Assembly (NCBI RefSeq): GCF_016863315.1
Contig: NZ_BOOQ01000045.1
Location: forward strand, 1-64,000
From: Planotetraspora silvatica
GTDB lineage: Bacteria; Actinomycetota; Actinomycetes; Streptosporangiales; Streptosporangiaceae
Direction of reading: 5' to 3'
Length of the DNA stretch: 64,000 nt
How positions within the stretch are numbered: the stretch's first letter is position 1; each line of letters begins with the position of its first letter. A program made the position numbers and the translations under genes. Of the stretch, positions 27,534 to 35,490 are shown piece after piece. The notes under the pieces are model-generated. The model had not been told where the DNA came from. It searched no databases and saw only the letters and a list, made by a program, of their open reading frames with translations.

Positions 27534-28937
27534 TCAGAAGTCGAACTGCTCCAAATGAATGCGGCGATCAGGCACACCGGCGCGACGTAGGGCCTGCCGG
27601 GCCGCGGTCGTCATCCCGGCGGGACCGCACAGGTACACGTCGTGCATGGCCAGGCTGGGAATGAGGGCCCTCAGTGACCGTCCGGTCAGCGGTACGGCAC
27701 GGCCGCGCCGTGATCCGGGTGTCTCGTCGACGGTGTAAAGGACCTTGGCGCCCCGCGCTGCCGCGATGGCGTCCAGCTCGTTGCGCAGGATCAGGTCCTC
27801 GTCCCGGCGAGCCAGGTAGACCAGCGTCACCTGGCCCGGCAAGGTCTCGAAAAGCGCGCGCAGCGGGCTGATGCCCACGCCACCGCCCACCAGCAGCACC
27901 TGGGGACGCCGCCGGCGAGCCGCGGTCAGCGCGCCGTACGGACCCTCGGCCCACACCCGGACACCAGGCCGCAGACCGGCGAGTGCGCGGCTGTGGTGGC
28001 CGACCGCCTTTACGGTGATCCGCAGGAAGCGGGGGTTGGGCGGAGCGGATAACGAGTAGGGATTGGCGGTCCACCACAAGCCCCGAGTCAGGAATCGCCA
28101 GCGGAAGAACTGCCCGGGCTCGGCGCCCAGCTCGCGGAGGTGCTCGCCGATCAGATAGACCGACACCACGCCGGGCGACTCCCTGCGGATCTCGGCCACC
28201 GTGAGACGGTGACGCAGACCCCGGCGCACGGGCGTGAGGAAGCGATACCAGATCAGCAGGATGGCGGCAGACGCGTAAAGAGCCAGCCACAGGGCTGTGG
28301 CCAGTGGGTCGCCGAGGAAGTCCGGCCCGAGCAACTGGTGCCCGTACGCCAGAAAGATCCCGGCGTAGGTGACGAAATGCAGGTAATGCCAGAGCTCGTA
28401 GGGCAGCCGGCGCCGCACCTTCCGGACCGAGACGATCCCGACGCCGACGAGGAGCGCCAGACCGACCGTCGCCTCCGGCAACTCGGGCCCGTCCACGATC
28501 AGTCTCACGGAGCCGCCCAGCAGGCCCGCTCCGGAGCCGTCGATGCGGGCAGCGGTCGCGAAAACCATGTGCGCGAGCGAGAGCACGATCGTGTACCGGG
28601 CGATCACCGCGTGCCAGCGGGCCAGGCGGTCCGAGCCGATCCCCCGGTCCAGCAGCGGCGTCCGCGACACCAGCGTCACGAGAATCGCGCAGGCATATCC
28701 GGCGAGCAGGCCGGTGAGCCGGCCCGCCCAGGCGAGCCAGCCGTCCAGCCCGTTCACCGAGCCCATCCCCGACCAGCATCCGGAGGTCGCGGCGACGGCG
28801 CCTCCGGCGATCAGGATGAGCACGACCAGCGGATGCGCGTGCGGCGCCGCTGCCCGTTGAGGCATCCTGCGCCGCCTGGGCGCGGTGGGAACGGCTTTGC
28901 CGTCGTGAACGGGTCGCACGGCCGCGGCGTTCCTCAC
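27534..28937 (-). CDS. Ferric-reductase-like transmembrane flavoprotein
   Basis: A 467-residue membrane oxidoreductase. The N-terminal half has about six helices with His residues suited to two hemes (RWHAVIARYTIVLSLAHMVF and YELWHYLHFVTYAGIFLAYGH). The C-terminal half is a ferredoxin-NADP reductase module: FAD-binding NPYSLSA, and NAD-binding LLVGGGVGISPLRALFE with a terminal YLCGPAGM. It should move electrons from NAD(P)H across the membrane to an external acceptor. The GTG start overlaps the stop of the DUF305 gene (GTGA), so the two are translationally coupled. The usual FMN-binding periplasmic partner is not encoded nearby. The acceptor is unknown; metal ions are possible. Confidence 0.9.
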   Translation of the reverse strand: MRNAAAVRPVHDGKAVPTAPRRRRMPQRAAAPHAHPLVVLILIAGGAVAATSGCWSGMGSVNGLDGWLAWAGRLTGLLAGYACAILVTLVSRTPLLDRGIGSDRLARWHAVIARYTIVLSLAHMVFATAARIDGSGAGLLGGSVRLIVDGPELPEATVGLALLVGVGIVSVRKVRRRLPYELWHYLHFVTYAGIFLAYGHQLLGPDFLGDPLATALWLALYASAAILLIWYRFLTPVRRGLRHRLTVAEIRRESPGVVSVYLIGEHLRELGAEPGQFFRWRFLTRGLWWTANPYSLSAPPNPRFLRITVKAVGHHSRALAGLRPGVRVWAEGPYGALTAARRRRPQVLLVGGGVGISPLRALFETLPGQVTLVYLARRDEDLILRNELDAIAAARGAKVLYTVDETPGSRRGRAVPLTGRSLRALIPSLAMHDVYLCGPAGMTTAARQALRRAGVPDRRIHLEQFDF

Positions 28938-29551
28938 TGCCCGACGCCTTCGAGCCCGGTGAGCTCACCCGCGTGAGCCTCGGCCATCGTCGCGGCGAAC
29001 GCCTTGGTGTCCGCGTCGGCCCCCTCGTCCTGCTCTCCCTGCGCCACCAGCACGGACTGCCTGAGGAAGTCGCGCGCGTGCTGGGCGAAGAGCCGGTCGA
29101 ACGCCGCGCCGTCGGCCGCGTTGATCGCTTCGAGATCGGCCGCCGTCACCATGCCCGGCATGTTGTGTCCCTCGTGCACGTTCACGTACGGCACGCCTGA
29201 CCGGTCGAGCAGGCTGTGCAGGCGCCCCAGCTCGGCGCGATGCGCGGCGCCGAGGGTCATGGACAACGACACGATCTCCGGGTTGGAGGTCTTGTCCGGG
29301 GCCAGATCGAAGAGCCGCACGGCCTGCTCGGTCATCGGGATCATCAGTTGCAACCACGCGACGTCGGTCGCGTTGAAGGAGTCCGACGAGGTGACCGCTG
29401 GTGCCGGCGCGCCGCCCGGAATCGGCTGCACGGCCTGCGCCTGCGCTGCCAGATGGCTCGAATGGGCGGCCGGCCCGGCGGCGACGCACCGCGTGACGAG
29501 CAACACCGCGACCACTGCGAGGATCGGCGCACCGATCGTGCCCGCTCGCAT
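28934..29551 (-). CDS. DUF305 family exported protein
   Basis: A 205-residue protein with an N-terminal hydrophobic signal or anchor (IGAPILAVVAVLLVT) followed by an Ala/Pro-rich linker and a DUF305 four-helix domain. The domain shows VAWLQLMIPMTEQAVRLF, then HRAELGRLHSLL, and HARDFLRQSVLVAQGEQ near the C-terminus. His/Met-rich DUF305 proteins are often found with copper or redox genes. ATG 29551 is chosen because AGAGGAG stands just before it; a longer frame upstream has no signal peptide. It is the first gene of a two-gene unit with the ferric-reductase-like gene, suggesting that they act on the same metal or redox partner. Confidence 0.85.
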   Translation of the reverse strand: MRAGTIGAPILAVVAVLLVTRCVAAGPAAHSSHLAAQAQAVQPIPGGAPAPAVTSSDSFNATDVAWLQLMIPMTEQAVRLFDLAPDKTSNPEIVSLSMTLGAAHRAELGRLHSLLDRSGVPYVNVHEGHNMPGMVTAADLEAINAADGAAFDRLFAQHARDFLRQSVLVAQGEQDEGADADTKAFAATMAEAHAGELTGLEGVGQ

Positions 29552-29960
29552 GTCAGCTCCTCTCGCTAGGGCCGCTCGGATCTCGGAAGAAGCGAGGCCC
29601 AGATACGAGCGAACGCATGAGATCTCCTCACAAGCAGGCGACACCGGATCTGCTCGGTCTCAGACCGTGAGGCCATGACGAGAACGCTCTCCGTACAGAG
29701 AGTCCTTTCTTTATGGAGACGCTGTGGAGACTCGCCGAATCACAGAAAAATCGAGCCGAATGCGATTGGCAACGAACCACACGACATGGGAACGATCCAC
29801 AAAGACTCCCTGGGAACGCGACATCATTCCCTTGCGGAAATATGCCAGCCGTGATCTTTCGTGCGCCCAGCAGGACGGCGCTGACGACGTGACATTGCGG
29901 CGGATCTTTGTGTCCGTAAGCTCGTCGCCTGCCGGTGGAAGTCCCGTCCGGGTACCTCCA
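29552..29960. other. Intergenic region between the DUF305 and DUF1996 genes
   Basis: About 400 bp without a supportable gene. It should hold the promoter of the minus-strand DUF305 gene. The section 29700-29830 is less GC-rich than the surroundings. I see no clear operator or RNA element. Confidence 0.5.
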
Positions 29961-30001
29961 CCGTGCCGGTGACCCCGCGAATCGCGGAATCACCGGCACG
30001 G
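29961..30001 (-). terminator. Long hairpin after the DUF1996 gene
   Basis: A 12-bp perfect outer stem (CCGTGCCGGTGA at 29961-29972 with its complement at 29990-30001) encloses a second stem (CCGCG/CGCGG). It lies 20 bp after the minus-strand stop at 30022 and is well placed to end that transcript. Confidence 0.75.
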
Positions 30002-30021
30002 TCGTGCGAAGTGGGGATCGG

Positions 30022-31185
30022 TCAGCTGTTCCAGCCGGGGGTGGTGCCGCACTTGGCGTCCGCGTTGATGCAGATCTTCACCAGCGCGCCGAGCTTCTCC
30101 GGCTTCCATGCGTTCATGAAGTCCCCGTGCATCGAGGACGCCATGCCCGACGACAGCTTCAGGCCGTTACCGCCGAGGGAGTTGTAGCCGACCATGAGCG
30201 AGATGTTGGGGACCGCTACCGGATACTTGCCGGAGCACTTGCCGTTGGTGGCCGGCCCCATGTGCGACTTGTGGTCGGGCGAGTCGATGTGCTTGCCGTC
30301 CCAGCAGTCCTCGAACGTCACCTGACGAATCAGATTGCCGCCCTTCGCGCAGACCGGCCAGTTGCCGTCGGCGCTGCGTCCGATCTCCGCGCTGCCGGCG
30401 CACCAGAACTGGCCGGAGGCGCCCTTCGGCGTCGCCACCTGTCGCTTGGCGTCGCCGGTCACCATGACCAGACCCGGGGGGAACGGCACGACCGTCGACG
30501 GGTCCTTGAGCCGGGAGCCGTAGTACACGCGGAAGTTCTTCATTGGGACCGGCTTGCCGTCACGCAGCAGTTGCGGAACCCAGTAGGCGCTGTGGTCCCC
30601 GGGCGCGTTGCAGGTCGTGGGGCTCGTGAACAGCTTGGCCGGCGTGGTGGTGGCATTCACTTTCGGACCGAAGAAAGTGTGCATGTGGGAGGCGCCAGGC
30701 AGACCGGGCAGCACGATCGGGTCGTCCGCCGCCCGGGCGGACATCGAGCAGTCGGTGTGGAACTCGGGGACTCGCACGATTCCCGCGGGGACCTTCTTGG
30801 GTGCGACCTTGTGGTAGACGTCCAGGGCCTGCTTCCATGCGGCCTGGTTCACCGGCACCCAGCCGCCGCGAACGGCGCCGGCCGCCGCACTGCGCGACGG
30901 TGTCGGCGAGGACGGTGCCGACGGCTTGGGGGGCTTGGCCGACGTCGACGGCTTGGCCGGCGTGGACGGCGTGGCCGGCTTGGCCGGCGTGGACGGCGTG
31001 GACATTGCGGCCCCCGCGGCCGAGACGGTATCCGTATCGGTTGCTGACTCGAGACCGGTGGACTGGGACGAACCGGAGACGCCGGGGGGCGCCGCCTGGC
31101 TGTTGCAACCGGTGGTCAGGGCCACGGTGAGCAGCAGGACGGCAGCCACAGGTGGGAGTTTACTTACGCTGTTTTGCCAATTCAT
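30022..31185 (-). CDS. DUF1996 family lipoprotein
   Basis: Predicted lipoprotein of 387 residues. A signal sequence (PPVAAVLLLTVALTTGC) ends in a lipobox Cys near residue 27. A low-complexity Pro/Ser/Thr/Ala/Lys linker with repeated TPAKPATPS-like units spans about 45-105. The DUF1996 domain follows, with GLPGASHMHTFFGP, EDCWDGKHIDSPDHKSHM and GYNSLGGNGLKLSSGMAS. DUF1996 proteins occur in fungi and actinomycetes, sometimes beside carbohydrate-binding modules, but their activity is not known. ATG 31185 is preferred; GTG 31197 and TTG 31218 in the same frame would extend the N-terminus. It is a single-gene unit inside islet 2. Confidence 0.85.
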   Translation of the reverse strand: MNWQNSVSKLPPVAAVLLLTVALTTGCNSQAAPPGVSGSSQSTGLESATDTDTVSAAGAAMSTPSTPAKPATPSTPAKPSTSAKPPKPSAPSSPTPSRSAAAGAVRGGWVPVNQAAWKQALDVYHKVAPKKVPAGIVRVPEFHTDCSMSARAADDPIVLPGLPGASHMHTFFGPKVNATTTPAKLFTSPTTCNAPGDHSAYWVPQLLRDGKPVPMKNFRVYYGSRLKDPSTVVPFPPGLVMVTGDAKRQVATPKGASGQFWCAGSAEIGRSADGNWPVCAKGGNLIRQVTFEDCWDGKHIDSPDHKSHMGPATNGKCSGKYPVAVPNISLMVGYNSLGGNGLKLSSGMASSMHGDFMNAWKPEKLGALVKICINADAKCGTTPGWNS

Positions 31186-31561
31186 CGAGGGGCGCACCTT
31201 TCTCTCGGGGAGGAACAATACAGCCCCGTGACCCTCTCTTTGGAAGGTAATGGTTAGGTCTACTTCGACCCACCCGCATTGCGTCCGACCTGCCGCGTCA
31301 GTCCGATGTACTTTTCCTTAAATTCTCAAAAAACTGTTATCCGACGATGATCCAGAGCGTCAGCACAATTGCCGGTTCCTTTGACTCGCAGGACAGTCCG
31401 ACGTACGCATTGGACGGGCGCACCTTTTCGTTCGAGCGCGTGCTGGCCGCGCCCGGGACGTCGTCTGGCGGCATTGGGTCGACTCGGACCTGCTGGCGTC
31501 CTGGGGCCCCGCCGCCGATGACGGTCACCGACTGCGCTCTCGAGCCGCAGGCGGGCGGGCG
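31186..31561. other. AT-richer spacer before att repeat 3
   Basis: About 375 bp hold the promoter region of the DUF1996 gene (relatively AT-rich near 31230-31340) and then sequence leading into att repeat 3. An open plus-strand frame that ends in the repeated nadD tail is an artefact of the repeat. No gene is supported. Confidence 0.5.
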
Positions 31562-31601
31562 CATCAACAAGCGCGACCTCTACCAGGACGGCAACCACTA
31601 G
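31562..31601 (+). repeat. att-like direct repeat 3
   Basis: The third copy of the nadD 3' end encodes INKRDLYQDGNH in one frame and has TAG in place of TGA. It differs from repeat 2 by a Gly-to-Asp codon change and the stop. It is the right-hand border of islet 2. Confidence 0.82.
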
Positions 31602-31640
31602 ATGTTCCGGCGGTGCGCCCGACCGTCGCGCCGCCGACGG

Positions 31641-32111
31641 CTAAGGGACGGTGCCCTCGCAGGTGACGATTGAGTGTGGGCCCGACGAGGTGTTCTCGCT
31701 GATCACGTCTCCGTCAACGTAGATCTGGCAGGTCACCTCGCCGGACTCGCCGCAGTTCTGCAGCTGGACGTAGGTGAAGTCGCCGGAGCTCATCTCGTAG
31801 CTGATTCCCTGCGGCAGGGTCGCGTTCGACGTCTGCTCGGCCCCGGCCGGGCTCTGCATCACCACGTCGACCGTCTCCGCGGTGCCGCCGATCGAGTAGT
31901 GCACGTAGTGCGGGCGTTCCCCGATGGGGACGGAGGTGGGAATGTCGTCGGCGGCGGGCGGCGGCGCTTCGCCCCGGCTGAGGACGGCGATGACGACCGC
32001 TGCCAGGAGGACGGCGCCGACGATCAGCATGATCCGTCCGTGGTACGCCTGGGGAGGTGCGGGCTCGGCCGGTGGGGCCGTCAGCTGCCTCTCGGGTTCA
32101 GGAGTTGACAT
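31641..32111 (-). CDS. MmpS-like membrane-anchored protein
   Basis: A 156-residue protein with a Pro-rich cytoplasmic N-terminus, one membrane helix (IMLIVGAVLLAAVVIAVL, about residues 28-45) and an extracytoplasmic beta domain resembling MmpS accessory proteins (VHYSIGGTAETVDVVMQSPAG, FTYVQLQNCGESGEVTCQIY and VISENTSSGPHSIVTCEGT). Two Cys pairs could form disulfides. In mycobacteria MmpS works with MmpL exporters, but no MmpL gene is nearby, so the role here is open. ATG 32111 (MSTPEPERQ) is the likely start; longer in-frame extensions look non-coding. Confidence 0.75.
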   Translation of the reverse strand: MSTPEPERQLTAPPAEPAPPQAYHGRIMLIVGAVLLAAVVIAVLSRGEAPPPAADDIPTSVPIGERPHYVHYSIGGTAETVDVVMQSPAGAEQTSNATLPQGISYEMSSGDFTYVQLQNCGESGEVTCQIYVDGDVISENTSSGPHSIVTCEGTVP

Positions 32112-32367
32112 GGATCGCTCGCCACGCTTCTTCGATCGCTCAGTGCGCCGGCCTATTGCCGCATGGTGCGCTTCGAGGGAGCGCTCCGCGAGCGAGAGAG
32201 ACCGCATTGTTACTCACGTGAGCGGTATCCGGTAGTCCAAACCGGTCAGTCGTACCTCCTGCGAAACGACGGACCTCGCCCTCCTCTGAGCAGGTGCGCG
32301 GGAAGGCCGGGAAGCGCTGATCGAGGAACACCTCGACGATGTCGCCGGCGCACGGCAGGATCGAGGG

Positions 32368-32709
32368 GTGACGCACTTTCTCATCTCCTTCCCCAGCGCC
32401 GCCATGGTGATCTCGGACGAGGATTTTCCTGACGTGGTACGCGACTCCCACGCGGTCATCCAGGAGGCCAAGGATGCCGGCGTGTACGTCTTCGGCGGCG
32501 GGATAGACGAAGCCGTCGCCCCCGTCCTCGTGGCCGGTGACGGCACGGTGACGGACGGCACCTATCCGCAGACCACGCAGTTGAACGGCGGGTACACCAT
32601 CTTGGACCTGCCCTCCCGCGAGGCGGCGCTGGAGTGGGCGAAGAAGATCGCGGCCTCCTGCCGCTGCTCGCAGGAGGTTCGGGCGTTCCAGTACGACCCG
32701 CTCACCTGA
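32368..32709 (+). CDS. YciI-like (YCII-related) domain protein
   Basis: A 113-residue soluble protein of the ferredoxin-like YCII superfamily. GYTILDLPSREAALEWAKKIAASC is the characteristic second half, preceded by QEAKDAGVYVFGGGI and a DG-rich turn. Such proteins are common in actinobacteria, often near ECF sigma factors, and their function is unclear. GTG 32368 is the start, with weak upstream ribosome-binding signals. It stands alone between a divergent MmpS-like gene and the TraB-like gene. Confidence 0.82.
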   Translation: MTHFLISFPSAAMVISDEDFPDVVRDSHAVIQEAKDAGVYVFGGGIDEAVAPVLVAGDGTVTDGTYPQTTQLNGGYTILDLPSREAALEWAKKIAASCRCSQEVRAFQYDPLT

Positions 32710-32803
32710 CCGCGTACGGCCACCCCCGCGCCGTCGGCATGTCCCGCCTTCTCACATGCGGGCGGTGCGGACGCGGTCGGTCGGCGTCGATGCTCATCGG
32801 GCC

Positions 32804-32898
32804 GAGGGCACACCGAGGGGCGCATGACCGTCGAAAACCGCGGAGAGCAGCGAAAGCCATTGAAAGTCGAAATCGCTGCCTGGCCAGCATCGTTCCTG
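32804..32898 (+). repeat. Diverged 90-bp repeat, copy B
   Basis: Partner of 27225-27318. Here the frame starting at ATG 32824 (MTVENRGEQRKPLKVEIAAW) stays open for about 110 codons but runs into the TraB-like gene in another frame, so only the first 40-50 codons could be genuine. It may be the remnant of a small gene of unknown function. Confidence 0.55.
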
Positions 32899-33007
32899 GT
32901 CCCGTTGGATGGAAAGGGCTCACTCGAATGGCCTGATCGACGGTTCGGAACTCCTGGGCGAGCGGTGATCGTTGAGCTGCCTGACGGCCCTGCTGCGGGA
33001 GGCGTTC

Positions 33008-33667
33008 ATGCAGTTCATCGAGAGCAGCATCATCGGGGTCCGATCCGCTGTCCTGACGTTCCGGCAGCCGGGCTCACCGATGAGATTCCTCCTCGTCCCG
33101 ATGCTGCATGTCGCCGAACAGGCATTCTACGATCAGGTGTCGGAGCGGCTGCGCGAGTGTGACCTCATCGTCGCCGAAGGGCAGCCCTATGCCGATCTTC
33201 CCTTGCATCGGAGGCTCGCCAGGATCCGCGCCGACGGCCTCGTCCACCAGCTGGTCGGCCTTGAGGTCGAATCGCTCGATATTCCCGTCCTTTGGCCTGA
33301 CGAGGACGATGAGACCAAGCCTGCCAGGTGGCTCAACATCGTCATCGACACTGTCGCCGCGGTGCCGGACTGGCTGATGGCCATCAGGTGGCCGGGACGC
33401 GCCATCGACATCACCGACCTCACCGGACATGATGGGTGGGCCGGCGGGCGCGCGAAGACGGCCTGGCGCAGGGCCATCCTTCATGACCGCGACAAGCAGC
33501 TCCTCGACTGCCTCGCGCGGATCCACCAGGAGCGAGGCAAGGAGCCGATCACGGTGGGCGTGCCGTGGGGCGCGGCCCACATGATCGCTGTGGCCGGCTA
33601 CCTCTTCTCCGAGCTCGGTTACCGCGTGGTTGCGGCGGAGTGGCTGAACGTCCGCACCGCTCGCTGA
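33008..33667 (+). CDS. Hypothetical protein, TraB/EreA-like
   Basis: A 219-residue protein without signal peptide. The opening MRFLLVPMLHVAEQAFYDQV followed by CDLIVAEG, and the late ITVGVPWGAAHMIAVAGYL followed by ELGYRVVAAEW, recall the TraB/EreA/ChaN-like fold in which His and Glu residues of two internal repeats line a putative active site. I recognise the pattern by eye only and cannot assign a reaction. ATG 33008 is chosen because GGGAGG lies five bases upstream; ATG 33080 (MRFLLVPML) is also possible. It is downstream of repeat B in the variable region. Confidence 0.6.
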   Translation: MQFIESSIIGVRSAVLTFRQPGSPMRFLLVPMLHVAEQAFYDQVSERLRECDLIVAEGQPYADLPLHRRLARIRADGLVHQLVGLEVESLDIPVLWPDEDDETKPARWLNIVIDTVAAVPDWLMAIRWPGRAIDITDLTGHDGWAGGRAKTAWRRAILHDRDKQLLDCLARIHQERGKEPITVGVPWGAAHMIAVAGYLFSELGYRVVAAEWLNVRTAR

Positions 33668-33820
33668 AGGCGCCCTGCCTTCGGTGCTGTTCGTGAACAT
33701 ACGGTGGGAGAGGGCGGCGACATCTGCCTGAGCTTCGAGGGTGTTCGCCGGCAGTTGATCCGGGCGAAAGGCATCCGGGGTACCTGGCGGGGCTGTCGAT
33801 CCGGGGGAACGGCCCGATGG

Positions 33821-34045
33821 CTACGCCGGGCCGCGATTCCTCCAGTCCTTCCGAAGGACGAGGACCAGACTCGCGAATGCCTTCACCAGTCCCAGGCCGC
33901 CGAGGACCACCGCGATGGTGAATGCGTACGACCACGGCAGGTTCGCGAAGTCGGGGCTGAACATCACGACAGCGGCCAGCCACCCGAGCCCGACCAGCCC
34001 GACGCCGCGCACGATCCTGCGCCAGGAAGACTGCGGAGGTTGCAT
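33821..34045 (-). CDS. Small two-helix membrane protein
   Basis: A 74-residue protein with two hydrophobic helices (GVGLVGLGWLAAVVMF and AFTIAVVLGGLGLVKAFASLVLVL), a basic N-terminus and a basic C-terminus (RKDWRNRG). GGGAG lies about nine bases before the ATG. It sits behind the RCC1-repeat gene but past a hairpin, so it may have its own promoter. I do not recognise the family. Confidence 0.6.
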   Translation of the reverse strand: MQPPQSSWRRIVRGVGLVGLGWLAAVVMFSPDFANLPWSYAFTIAVVLGGLGLVKAFASLVLVLRKDWRNRGPA

Positions 34046-34079
34046 GCCGCATACTCTCCCAGATCCAGGTACGGCAGAA

Positions 34080-34103
34080 GCCGCCCTCCGATCGGAGAGC
34101 GGC
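34080..34103 (-). terminator. Hairpin after the RCC1-repeat gene
   Basis: An inverted repeat with one mismatch (GCCGCCCTCCGA at 34080-34091 facing TCGGAGAGCGGC at 34092-34103) lies 22 bp past the minus-strand stop. Confidence 0.6.
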
Positions 34104-34125
34104 CTCTGTGTTCGAGCGGTGACGG

Positions 34126-35298
34126 TCAGAAGACGACGCTGTGCGCTCCGCCACCGGAGATGGAGACGATCCCGATGCGGCCGGTCCGGATGCCGACGGG
34201 AACGGTGCGGTTGGTGGTGCTGCCGTCGCCGAGCTGACCGGAGAGGTTGTCTCCCCAGGTCGTGACCGGTCCGGCGCTCGGGTAGGCGAGGCTGTGGAAA
34301 TTGCCCGCGCTGATCAGGGCGATCCCGGTGAGGCCGAGGACGGCCACCGGGGCAGACCGGTTGGTCGTCGTCCCGTCGCCGAGCTGGCCGGAGCTGTTCA
34401 GGCCCCAGGAGCGGACGGTGCCGTTCGTCAGCAGGGCCAGGCTGTGGAAGCCGCCCCCTTCGACGGCCTGCACGTTGGTGAGGGCGAGAACGCTCACCGG
34501 AACCGTGCTCATGGTGTTCGTCCCGTTGCCGAGCTGGCCGAAGTCGTTGCGCCCCCAGGACCGTGCGGTGCCGTCCGTCCGTACGGCCAGGCTGTGGAAC
34601 CCGCCTGCGGCGATGGATCGGACGGCGGTCAGGCCGGAGACCGCGACGGGGAGCGAGCTGCTGATCAGCGTGCCGTCGCCGAGCTGGCCGAAGACGTTGG
34701 ACCCCCAGGTCCGGACGGTGCCGTCGGACAGGAGCGCCATGCTGTGGTCGATGCCCGCGGCGATGGCGACCACGCCCGTGAGGTTGAGGACCGGCACGGG
34801 AAGCGCCCTGTCGATGTTCGTGCCGTCCCCGAGCTGGCCGTTGTCGTTGTTCCCCCAGGCCATGACGGTGCCGTTGGACAGCAGCGCGAGGCCGTGGTTG
34901 GCGCCCGCGGCGATCGCGCGGACGCCGAGCAGGTTCGCCACGGTGCCGGGCGTGGAGTGGCCGACCCCGCTGCCGTCGCCGAGTTGGCCGTCGCTGTTCA
35001 GCCCCCAGGCCTCGACGGTGCCGTTCGTCAGTAGCGCCAGGGTGTGAGACTCCCCGGCCGACACCTGCGAGACGTCGGCGCCGGTCTCCCCGGCCGCGGT
35101 CGCCGGCGTGTGCCGTTCGTTCAGTGTGGCGTCGCCGAGTTGGCCGGAGCTGTTGAGGCCCCAGGCCTTGACCCGGTCGGTCGGCGCGGCCGAGGCCGGG
35201 CACGCGCCCAGGGTCACGACCATGGTCACGAGCGTCACCCCGATTCCGGCGGCGGCCCGGCGCGCCCAGGCGGTGGGCGCAACGGAAAGCGAATGCAT
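34126..35298 (-). CDS. Secreted RCC1-repeat beta-propeller protein
   Basis: A 390-residue exported protein. The signal peptide is about residues 1-37 (RRAAAGIGVTLVTMVVTLGA, then PASAAP). The rest is seven RCC1 units of about 50 residues, each with a version of WGxNxxGQLGDGT (for example AWGLNSSGQLGDA, SWGRNDFGQLGNG and TWGDNLSGQLGDG) and an AGxxHSLAL element. Seven blades close a complete propeller. No enzyme domain or wall anchor is visible, so the protein may bind a ligand or partner outside the cell. ATG 35298 (MHSLSVAPT) is preceded by GGGGGA. The DNA repeats are near-identical in places, which allows blade number to change by recombination. Confidence 0.88.
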   Translation of the reverse strand: MHSLSVAPTAWARRAAAGIGVTLVTMVVTLGACPASAAPTDRVKAWGLNSSGQLGDATLNERHTPATAAGETGADVSQVSAGESHTLALLTNGTVEAWGLNSDGQLGDGSGVGHSTPGTVANLLGVRAIAAGANHGLALLSNGTVMAWGNNDNGQLGDGTNIDRALPVPVLNLTGVVAIAAGIDHSMALLSDGTVRTWGSNVFGQLGDGTLISSSLPVAVSGLTAVRSIAAGGFHSLAVRTDGTARSWGRNDFGQLGNGTNTMSTVPVSVLALTNVQAVEGGGFHSLALLTNGTVRSWGLNSSGQLGDGTTTNRSAPVAVLGLTGIALISAGNFHSLAYPSAGPVTTWGDNLSGQLGDGSTTNRTVPVGIRTGRIGIVSISGGGAHSVVF

Positions 35299-35490
35299 AG
35301 ATCCCCCGAAGAACACACATGGAGATTCGCCGGGACTGCGCATCACGCGCCTCCGGCGTACCCGAGATGATCAGGACGGTACCAAAGGCGCCTGTGACCA
35401 GCGGGGACGCGTGAAGTCGCTCGCGTGCCGCGTCCTAGGACGGTTCGAGCCGCCTGCGGAGCCTCCGGGGGAGGAGCCTCAGCGCGGGCG

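Noticed and set aside
31347-31601. Short plus-strand frame ending in INKRDLYQDGNH
   Set aside because: Same reason as the copy at 27.4 kb: the frame is open by chance up to the att-like repeat.
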